A stretch of DNA of 5,359 nucleotides from an uncultured Bryobacteraceae bacterium (GTDB lineage Bacteria > Acidobacteriota > Terriglobia > Bryobacterales > Bryobacteraceae): positions 1 to 5,359 of the forward strand of contig CAKZVG010000045.1 of the NCBI GenBank assembly GCA_937921835.1. Reading direction: 5' to 3'. A program made the position numbers and the translations under genes. Under the pieces are notes generated by a model. That model saw nothing but the letters and a program-made list of their open reading frames with translations. It searched no databases and had not been told where the DNA came from. Positions 1 through 5,359 of the stretch are shown piece after piece (position 1 is the first letter of the stretch; each line of letters begins with the position of its first letter).

Positions 1-1915
1 GCAGCGTCCGTTTCCGCGCGATCCGCTCCACCTGCACCGGCGTGTCGACGGGCACCGGCGCGGCGCGGCATTGCCGGTCGATGTACGCCGCGGCGATCTC
101 CGCCGCTTCGCGCGTGACACCCCAGCCGCGCCGCAGCGCGCGCCGGCAGGCTGCCTCGCCACCCTCGCGCCAGGCTTGGCGCAGCGCCCGGCGCAGCCGC
201 AGTTCTTCCCCGGCCAGCCGTGCCGAAAGCGACATCCTCCCGCCCATCCAGCGCGGCGTCTTCACCTGCTCGCCCGTGGCGGGCTCCACCGTCGCGCGGT
301 CGCGATGAAGCGTCCGCAGCTTCACGCAGCGGCCGCCGATGATGAAGGCCTCGCCGGGCTGAAGCTCGGCCAGGAAGCCCTCCTCCACTTCGCCCAGGCA
401 GCGGTTGCCGCGCGTCAGGATCTTCACCTGAAAGTCGTCGCTGATGGTGCCGACGTTCAGGTAGTAATCGCGCGCCACGCGCCGCGAGGCCACGCGGAAA
501 CGGCCCCCGCCAAGTTCGATCTTGCCGTACTTTCCGTACGGCCCGAGCACCTTGCCGCCGCCCGCCAGGTACTCGATGACGGCGTCGAAGTCGGCCCGCG
601 AAAGCTCCGAGTAGGGACCAGCGCGGCGCACCAGTGCGTAGGCCTCCTCCAACTCCCAGGCGCGTTCGATGCTCATCCCCAGAAGCGCCTGCGCCAGCAC
701 GTCGAGCGGCGCTCGCGGGATGCGCAACTCGTCCAGCCGCCCCGCCTCCGCCGCCTCGCGCAGCGCGATGCATTCGAGCAGGTCCGGCAGACTCAGCACC
801 GCCAGGTACCCGTGCGCCACGCCGCCGGCGCGGCGCCCGCTGCGCCCCAACCGCTGCACCGCGCGGCTCACGCCTCGCGGCGCACCGATCAGCAGCACCT
901 GGTCCACGCCCGCGTAGTCCACGCCCAACTCCAGGCTGGTGGAACAGACCACCGCCTTCAAACCACCCGCGCCGAGCGCGTCCTCGATGCGGAGGCGGCT
1001 GTCGCGGCCGATCGAGGCGTGATGGACCGCGATGCGCTCTTCCTCTTCGGGCAGCAACACCTTGAGCGCCAGGCCCAGCCGCTCGGCCGAGGAACGCGTG
1101 GCTGTGAAAGCCAGCGTGCATCCCGCGCGCCGCACCAGTTCGGCGGCCGCGAAGGCGGCGCGGTAGGGATTGTACCCGGCCGGCGGAAGCGGCTGATCCG
1201 CGGGCGGCAGCGCGAGATCGAGCTTGTGCATGCGGCGGAGGTCCACGCTCGCCACCGCGCACGGGCGCGCGCCGCACAGCAACCGGGCCGCGGCCTCCGG
1301 AGGTTGCGCGGTGGCCGAAAGGCCGATGCGCTGGAGCGGTTCCCCGCCGGCCGCTTCCAGGCGCTCGAGAGCCAGCGCCAGCAGCGATCCGCGCTTCGAC
1401 TCGGCGAAGGCGTGAATCTCGTCCACCACCGCCACCCGCGCCGCGAAACCGCCGCGCCAGCCCGCCTGCGAAAGCAGTGAACTCAGGCTTTCGGGAGTGG
1501 TGAGCAGCAGGTGCGGGCGGCGCCGCTGCTGCCGCCCCCGCTCCGCCGCGAGCGTGTCCCCGGTGCGGACTTCCATGCGAACGCGCCGATCCCCGGGCAG
1601 GCGCGCGTTGACCGCTTCGAGCGGCGCCGTAAGGTTGCGGTGGATGTCGCGGTCCAGCGCCCGCAGCGGGGAAACGTAGACTGCGCGCACCTGGTTCGGC
1701 AGTCCCGTCTCGTGGGCCTCGCGCGCCAGCGACGACAGTACGGAAAGAAACGCCGCCAGCGTCTTTCCGCTGCCCGTGGGGGCCAGCAGCAGCGTGTTGC
1801 GGCCCGTCAGCGTGTGCGGCAGGGCCGCGCGCTGAATGTCCGAGGGCGCGGCGAAGCGCTCCTCGAACCATTTCGCCAGGTCCGGATGAATCCGCTCACT
1901 CGAGCGAGGCTTCAT
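1..1915 (-). CDS. Ligase-associated Lhr-like DEXH-box DNA helicase (3' end outside window)
   Basis: A superfamily 2 helicase of the Lhr type that accompanies an ATP-dependent ligase and an MBL-fold nuclease. It is expected to use ATP to move along or unwind DNA during repair in the cytoplasm. I read 638 codons without a stop from the ATG at 1915 to the left edge; relatives are roughly 800 residues or more, so the C-terminal part is missing. Visible motifs are Q28 (Q motif), Walker A APTGSGKT (45-52), DEIH (165-168), SAT (200-202), FTATR (270-274), STSLELGVD (325-333) and QRLGRSGRR (354-362). A winged-helix-like stretch follows at about 400-465. The Lhr-core region comes next, with NVGTI and LGEVEE motifs, and runs to the edge. 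All helicase motifs look intact. The ATG lies inside the ligase gene (20-base overlap) with only a weak AGAG ribosome site, so translation is probably coupled to the ligase. The family is secure; the exact start is likely but not certain. Confidence 0.93.
   Translation of the reverse strand, partial: MKPRSSERIHPDLAKWFEERFAAPSDIQRAALPHTLTGRNTLLLAPTGSGKTLAAFLSVLSSLAREAHETGLPNQVRAVYVSPLRALDRDIHRNLTAPLEAVNARLPGDRRVRMEVRTGDTLAAERGRQQRRRPHLLLTTPESLSSLLSQAGWRGGFAARVAVVDEIHAFAESKRGSLLALALERLEAAGGEPLQRIGLSATAQPPEAAARLLCGARPCAVASVDLRRMHKLDLALPPADQPLPPAGYNPYRAAFAAAELVRRAGCTLAFTATRSSAERLGLALKVLLPEEEERIAVHHASIGRDSRLRIEDALGAGGLKAVVCSTSLELGVDYAGVDQVLLIGAPRGVSRAVQRLGRSGRRAGGVAHGYLAVLSLPDLLECIALREAAEAGRLDELRIPRAPLDVLAQALLGMSIERAWELEEAYALVRRAGPYSELSRADFDAVIEYLAGGGKVLGPYGKYGKIELGGGRFRVASRRVARDYYLNVGTISDDFQVKILTRGNRCLGEVEEGFLAELQPGEAFIIGGRCVKLRTLHRDRATVEPATGEQVKTPRWMGGRMSLSARLAGEELRLRRALRQAWREGGEAACRRALRRGWGVTREAAEIAAAYIDRQCRAAPVPVDTPVQVERIARKRTL
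1896..1915 (-). other. Ligase stop / helicase start overlap
   Basis: The helicase ATG (1915-1913) lies inside the last codons of the ligase, whose TGA is at 1898-1896. The two genes therefore share 20 bases in different frames. The helicase start has only a weak AGAG sequence four bases upstream, which suggests that ribosomes finishing the ligase re-initiate here. Confidence 0.75.
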
Positions 1916-3458
1916 ACAGCTCTTTCAGGCGCTCGATGGTGGCGCACTCTTCGGGGCGCTTGTCCCGCCGCCAGCACACGATGCGCGGCGAGCGCAGCGC
2001 GTAGCCCCCTTTGTGCCGCGGACTTTTCCGAACTCCGTCGAAGGCGACTTCGAGCACGATCTCGGGCCGCACCAGAAAGACGCCTCCGAAGCGGCCGCTG
2101 GTTGCGGCGCGCAGCCGGCGGTTCAGCTCGCGGACCTCTTCGGTTGGAAGTCCCGAAGCGGTCTGGCCGGCATTGACGTAGCCCTCGCCCGCGCGCACGC
2201 CGAACGTGTAATCGGCAAGCATGGCGGCGCGCGGCCCGGTTCCCTTCCGGGCGGCGGTAACGACCACGTCGAGCGTGGCGTGGGCTCGCTCCAGCTTCAG
2301 CCACGCCCCGCCGCGCCGTCCCGCTTCGTACAGGCTGCCGCGCCGCTTCAATAGCAGACCCTCGTTGCCGCGCGCGCAGGCGGCGGCGAACAGCCGCTCC
2401 GCTTCCCCGGCGGATGAGATCGCGTGCCGCGGCGAGAACTCGACGGGCAGTTCCTCGAGAAGCCGCCGCCGTTGCTCAAACGGCGTCTCCAGCAGCAGCC
2501 CGTCCCGGTAGAGCAAGTCATAGGCGATATACGCAACCGGAGCTTGCGCCGGCGGCGCGACCTTCTTGCGCTCCAGGCGCTGCTGAAGCGCGTTGCAGGG
2601 CAGAATCCGGCCATCCCGGATGGCGGCGAGGTGGCCGTCGAGGATCACGGCGCCAGTGAGTTTCCCCATCGCCCGCGCGACTTCGGGAAACGCCGCGGTC
2701 ACGTCCTCCAGACCCCGGGTGTAGATGCCCACCCTGCCGTTCTCCACGTGGATCTGCGCGCGCAGGCCGCGGAATTTGTCTTCGGCCCACCAGCCGTCGG
2801 GGCCGTCCAGCTCCGCGAGCGAGCCGAGCGGCCTGGCGAGCATGAACTCAAGCGGATGAAACAGCCGCGCTTCAAGCGCCTGCAACCCCCCGCGGCGGCA
2901 GGCGAGCGCGACCCGCGGCAGGTCGCCGGCGCGGTTGTTGGCCCGGCGCACTTCGGCCGCCCGGAGGCCCTCCGAGGCGGCCAGCGCGTCCTCGATTCTG
3001 TGCCGTTCGAGGCCGGCGCGCAGGCTGCCCGCGAGGCACCTGAGGAAGTACTTGACGGCCAACGGGCGGTGGCGCTCAAAGACCTCCCGCAGCAGCTCAA
3101 TCCTGTCCGCGCTGGAGCGCGCGCGCGCAAGCTCGGCCCGGACCTCCCCGGCGCGGGCGAGCGGGAAGGGTTCGGCGCCCGGGCGCCCGCCGAGCAGCAG
3201 GGCGATGGTCTCGCCCGTCTCTCCGACGACGCGGCGGCAGACGCGGAAGGTTTCGAGGTCCCAGCCCGTGGCAGCCATGGCGGCGGCGCGCAGCGTGGCG
3301 TGGCCGATCGGGAGGCGGCTCTTGCCGGAGAGGAAGTCCGCGGCGCGCGCCAGGTCGTCGTCGCCCAGTTCCCCAAACCAGGCCGCCAGCAGGGCGGTCT
3401 TCTTGCGGCGCGAGGCATGGCTGGCGGCACGTTCGCAGGTTTCCGCCAGGCGATCCAC
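1896..3458 (-). CDS. ATP-dependent DNA ligase, PP_1105-like, with altered catalytic motifs
   Basis: Belongs to the ATP-dependent DNA ligases that travel with an MBL-fold exonuclease and an Lhr-like helicase and seal nicks via a ligase-AMP intermediate. I start it at GTG 3458, not at the in-frame ATG 3587. GTG follows a strong GGAGGA site by eight bases, lies one base after the nuclease stop, and gives 520 residues, close to the family length. The ATG would add 43 residues lying over the nuclease gene. Residues 1 to about 200 are the N-terminal DNA-binding region, about 200-395 the nucleotidyltransferase domain, and about 396-520 the OB-fold domain. The nucleotidyl lysine K228, R233, R248 (motif Ia), AYDLL (312-316), EGLLLK (366-371) and RHKGGYALRSPRI (481-493) are present. 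Three usually invariant positions differ: motif I reads KFRG (Asp to R230), motif III DGH (Glu to H276) and motif V KLE (Lys to E390). The family is certain; full ligase activity is doubtful. Confidence 0.93.
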   Translation of the reverse strand: MDRLAETCERAASHASRRKKTALLAAWFGELGDDDLARAADFLSGKSRLPIGHATLRAAAMAATGWDLETFRVCRRVVGETGETIALLLGGRPGAEPFPLARAGEVRAELARARSSADRIELLREVFERHRPLAVKYFLRCLAGSLRAGLERHRIEDALAASEGLRAAEVRRANNRAGDLPRVALACRRGGLQALEARLFHPLEFMLARPLGSLAELDGPDGWWAEDKFRGLRAQIHVENGRVGIYTRGLEDVTAAFPEVARAMGKLTGAVILDGHLAAIRDGRILPCNALQQRLERKKVAPPAQAPVAYIAYDLLYRDGLLLETPFEQRRRLLEELPVEFSPRHAISSAGEAERLFAAACARGNEGLLLKRRGSLYEAGRRGGAWLKLERAHATLDVVVTAARKGTGPRAAMLADYTFGVRAGEGYVNAGQTASGLPTEEVRELNRRLRAATSGRFGGVFLVRPEIVLEVAFDGVRKSPRHKGGYALRSPRIVCWRRDKRPEECATIERLKELYEASLE

Positions 3459-3459
3459 G

Positions 3460-4425
3460 TCAGGCTTCCTCCGGCGCGCGGGCGTCGATGCCGCGTTGCG
3501 CGAGAATGCGCGCGAAGGGTCGCGTGTAGCCGTGTACCACGTCGATTTCGCGCGCGCCCGAAGCTTCCACCAGTTCGAGCAGCTCATCGAAGCCGGCGTG
3601 ATCCGAGTACGGGATCAGCTCCCCGGCGCGCGCCCGCGCCCGGGCGTTGTCAAGCGCCGCCCAGCCCGAGACATAGGCGGCGCGGACGCGTTCCCCCAGC
3701 GCTTCCAGGCGCGGGCTGAAGCCGTGCGGCACGACCAGGGCCTTGCCGGCGGGATGGCGGCTTTCATAAGGCGTCCAGCCGTCGCAGCAGTAGCCGCGCG
3801 CGGAATAGAACGGCAGGTAGCGCGCGATGGCGCCGTGCACCGCGGCCGGAATTCCAGCCTCCCGGAGCACGTGGACGATCTCCTGCCCGCGTCCGAGCGC
3901 ATAGCCGGTAAAGGCGGGCGTGACGCCATCGGCAAGGCACTCGCGGGCGAAGCCGACGATGCGTTCGCGCGCCGCCTCGCGGGAAAGGAAGCGGAAAACG
4001 GGCAGGCCGAAAGTGGATTCGATAATCAGGCGGTTGCAGGGAACCACTTCGGCCAGCTCGCCGCACAGTGGTGCGCGCAGCTTGATGTCGCCCGTGTAGA
4101 CCAGCCGCTCGTCGCCCCATTCCACCAGCAACTGCGCCGCGCCTACAATGTGGCCGGCGGGGTAGACGGTGAGGCGCGCGCCGCGAAACTCCAGTGGCGC
4201 GCCGCACTCGAGAGCGCGCAGCTTCGGGCGCGGGCCTTCATCCCGTGCGCGCCGCATCTCGTACAGACGCAGCGTGTCTTCGGTGGCGAGCGCCTCGCCA
4301 TGCAGCGCGCCGGCGTGGTCGCTGTGCGCGTGCGACAGCCAAGCCACGGCGCGGCTCTCGCGCGGGTCGAGCCAGAGACCGATGTCCGCCAGCAAGATGC
4401 CGTCCGGATGAAACTCGACGCGCAT
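3460..4425 (-). CDS. Ligase-associated metallo-beta-lactamase-fold DNA exonuclease
   Basis: A metal-dependent nuclease of the metallo-beta-lactamase/beta-CASP superfamily (SNM1-like), of the kind encoded next to ATP-dependent ligases. It is thought to trim DNA ends before sealing. From ATG 4425 the protein has 321 residues, the usual size, and begins with the family-like FHPDGILLADIGLWLDP. Metal-binding motifs are HAHSDH (32-37), H92 in PAGHIVGAAQ, D113 in YTGDIKL, SDH (274-276) and VHGY (297-300). EST-FG at 136-140 and GYALGRGQ in the central region are also typical. All expected ligands are present, so it should be active. An in-frame ATG at 4557 would add 44 arginine-rich residues without family resemblance; ATG 4425 is preceded by GAAGG at seven bases. 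It is the first gene of the three-gene operon and its stop lies one base from the ligase start. The family is secure; the substrate is inferred from context. Confidence 0.93.
   Translation of the reverse strand: MRVEFHPDGILLADIGLWLDPRESRAVAWLSHAHSDHAGALHGEALATEDTLRLYEMRRARDEGPRPKLRALECGAPLEFRGARLTVYPAGHIVGAAQLLVEWGDERLVYTGDIKLRAPLCGELAEVVPCNRLIIESTFGLPVFRFLSREAARERIVGFARECLADGVTPAFTGYALGRGQEIVHVLREAGIPAAVHGAIARYLPFYSARGYCCDGWTPYESRHPAGKALVVPHGFSPRLEALGERVRAAYVSGWAALDNARARARAGELIPYSDHAGFDELLELVEASGAREIDVVHGYTRPFARILAQRGIDARAPEEA
3467..3472 (-). promoter_or_regulatory. Shine-Dalgarno site for the ligase gene
   Basis: The minus strand reads GGAGGA, followed by an eight-base spacer (3466-3459) and then GTG at 3458. 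The site lies within the last codons of the nuclease gene, whose TGA is at 3462-3460. It decides the ligase start in favour of GTG over the upstream in-frame ATG at 3587. Confidence 0.8.
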
Positions 4426-4788
4426 CAAACCGCCTTCAGCGCGGCCCCCATCCCCCGCCGAGCGGAACGCCGTCATCCGGGGGGAACGGCGCCGGCGGGC
4501 GGCTGGTCTGCGGGAAGGCGAAGTCGAGGCGGGCAGATGGCTGCGGATTCGCGCCACGCCTTACGAACAGGTGAGACGCCGCGTCCGGGCGCCGGAAGAA
4601 TCCCGGCCGGCGGCGCCGCGGTGTCTCAGGCGGCGGCTTGGGGAAAGAACCCGCGGGCCCCGAGGGCTGAGTGGGGAGCGTTACAGACATGCCGGTGAAA
4701 AATCATGATAACCTATCGTAGCGGCAATGGACGGACAGTTCCGCTTGCGAGCCGCGCTGTCCGGTTCCGGATGCCGGTTTCGTCGGCT
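4426..4788. other. Gap between divergent genes; probable promoter region, no gene recognised
   Basis: This stretch separates the minus-strand repair operon from the plus-strand glycosyltransferase remnant. Most of it (4426-4680) is GC-rich with many self-complementary runs. Short open frames exist on both strands, but their products are rich in proline or arginine and resemble no family. A contrasting AT-rich patch lies at about 4681-4720 and includes the 8-base palindrome ATCATGAT (4702-4709). The operon promoter is probably here, but I cannot point to a convincing -35/-10 pair on either strand, nor to a terminator or LexA-type operator. Confidence 0.5.
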
Positions 4789-5359
4789 ATGGCCTCCCTT
4801 GACAGCGTGATCCCCGTGTTCAACGAACCGGACGGGGTACGGGAGTTCCACACTTCCCTGGATCGCCCGGCAAGCGGCCTCGCCGTGGCCAGGATCCGTT
4901 TCATCCATGTCAACGGCGGGTCCACGGGCGGAACCCAGGCGGCGTCAGCCGTCGGGCTGGATGCCTGCGGCGGTTCCGGCGGGGTGGCGATGAGGGACGG
5001 CGGCGGCCAGCATCCACCTTCGCCGCCGCCGGGAATTGTCCGGCCGCACGCGGAAGGATACGGCGCCGTTAAGACCCGGCGGCGCGGCGGCCGGGCTGCG
5101 GTCGAGCATTTCACCTCCCCGACGTTTCATTGGCTCATCCGCCGGCCGGGCGGCTTCGACTTCCGGGCGGGAACCGCCCGTTTCCGGCCGGCGGGCGCGT
5201 CGAAGCACAAGCCGCGAAAGATGCCGTTGCAAATCGGCCCGGCGTTTCTGGTGCTGGCGGCGGCCGCGGTCATGATCCTGCTGGGCTGCGTCGGGATCTA
5301 TGTGGGCATGATTTTCCAGGAGGTGAAGCGGCGGCCGGTGTATGTGGTGCGCTCTACCT
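4789..5359 (+). pseudogene. Decayed family 2 glycosyltransferase (polyprenyl-phosphate sugar transferase, DPM1/GtrB-like)
   Basis: A frame open to the right edge (190 codons from ATG 4789) shows family 2 glycosyltransferase landmarks in order. Intact relatives move a sugar from a nucleotide donor onto a polyprenyl phosphate at the inner membrane. SVIPVFNE (6-13) matches the N-terminal strand. VNGGSTGGT (41-49) stands where the family has VDDGSTDGT. GGGQHPP (71-77) stands for the DADLQHPP metal site, HWLIRR (114-119) follows, and AGASKHKPRKM (135-145) matches the AGxSKY-RK motif. A C-terminal membrane segment (152-176) leads into EVKRRPVYVVRS (178-189). Relatives have about 310-330 residues; roughly 110-130 seem missing, mainly between 133 and 135 and after 145. 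Every nucleotide- or metal-binding aspartate I can align is replaced. Of the first 53 codons, 43 end in G or C, so the frame still looks coding-like. The frame extends back to ATG 4705 (or 4771), without family resemblance there. A pseudoenzyme is possible; a decayed gene is likelier. The stop is outside the window. Confidence 0.65.
4998..5031 (+). repeat. Perfect 10-bp GC-only inverted repeat (hairpin) in the glycosyltransferase remnant
   Basis: CGGCGGCGGC (4998-5007) pairs perfectly with GCCGCCGCCG (5022-5031) across a 14-base loop. The two arms are GGC and CCG triplet runs, read as Gly-Gly-Gly and Pro-Pro-Pro, and sit where the family's DxD metal-binding site should be. It could be a product of triplet slippage; without a following T run it does not look like a terminator. 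Confidence 0.55.

Noticed and set aside
71..1480. 469-residue plus-strand open frame antisense to the helicase
   Set aside because: Its codons are in exact register opposite the helicase codons, whose motifs are intact. It is a mirror product of codon bias.
3459..3587. N-terminal extension of the ligase from ATG 3587
   Set aside because: It would overlap the end of the nuclease gene by 128 bases, adds residues unlike the family, and ignores the strong GGAGGA site placed before GTG 3458.
2424..3719. 431-residue plus-strand open frame opposite the ligase
   Set aside because: No recognisable motifs; the minus strand carries the conserved ligase sequence.
4426..4557. N-terminal extension of the nuclease from ATG 4557
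   Set aside because: The extra 44 residues are arginine- and proline-rich without family resemblance, while ATG 4425 begins the conserved sequence at the usual place.
4436..4690. 84-residue minus-strand open frame just upstream of the nuclease
   Set aside because: Proline-rich product with no domain and no convincing ribosome site; it looks like non-coding GC-rich DNA.
2935..4698. 587-residue plus-strand open frame antisense to the nuclease and ligase
   Set aside because: It overlies two genes with clear family motifs on the other strand. Its product is of low complexity and matches nothing I recognise; long antisense frames are expected in very GC-rich DNA.
4681..4709. Plus-strand promoter with TTACAG and CATGAT 17 bases apart
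   Set aside because: The -35 match is poor and the -10 has only four of six consensus bases, so it is not better than chance.
4713..5114. 133-residue minus-strand open frame opposite the glycosyltransferase remnant
   Set aside because: The plus strand shows ordered glycosyltransferase landmarks; the minus-strand product has no recognisable motif.

Overview
The window is very GC-rich and its genes strongly favour codons ending in G or C. This fits a high-GC bacterium; a soil-type lineage such as Acidobacteriota or Pseudomonadota is possible, but nothing here fixes the phylum.

Positions 1 to 4425 hold a compact minus-strand operon for the 'ligase-associated' DNA repair module. In order of transcription (right to left) it has a metallo-beta-lactamase-fold exonuclease (4425-3460), an ATP-dependent DNA ligase of the PP_1105 type (3458-1896) and an Lhr-like DEXH-box helicase (1915 to beyond position 1). 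The first two genes are one base apart, and the helicase starts 20 bases inside the ligase gene, so translation is probably coupled. In other bacteria this trio, often followed by a PdeM-type metallophosphoesterase, is thought to act together: the helicase opens or remodels DNA, the nuclease trims it and the ligase seals it. The phosphoesterase would lie to the left, outside the window.

Positions 4426 to about 4788 hold no convincing gene. This gap contains an AT-rich patch (about 4681-4720) and probably the operon's promoter.

From about 4789 to the right edge, the plus strand carries a stop-free reading frame. Its ends clearly resemble a family 2 glycosyltransferase of the polyprenyl-phosphate sugar transferase kind (DPM1/GtrB-like). 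It has lost its key aspartates and appears to lack two internal segments, so I read it as a decayed gene or a pseudoenzyme.

The most notable observation is that the ligase keeps its nucleotidyl lysine and overall fold signature but carries unexpected residues in motif I (KxDG to KFRG), motif III (DGE to DGH) and motif V (KxK to KLE). The helicase and nuclease beside it keep every motif I can recognise.
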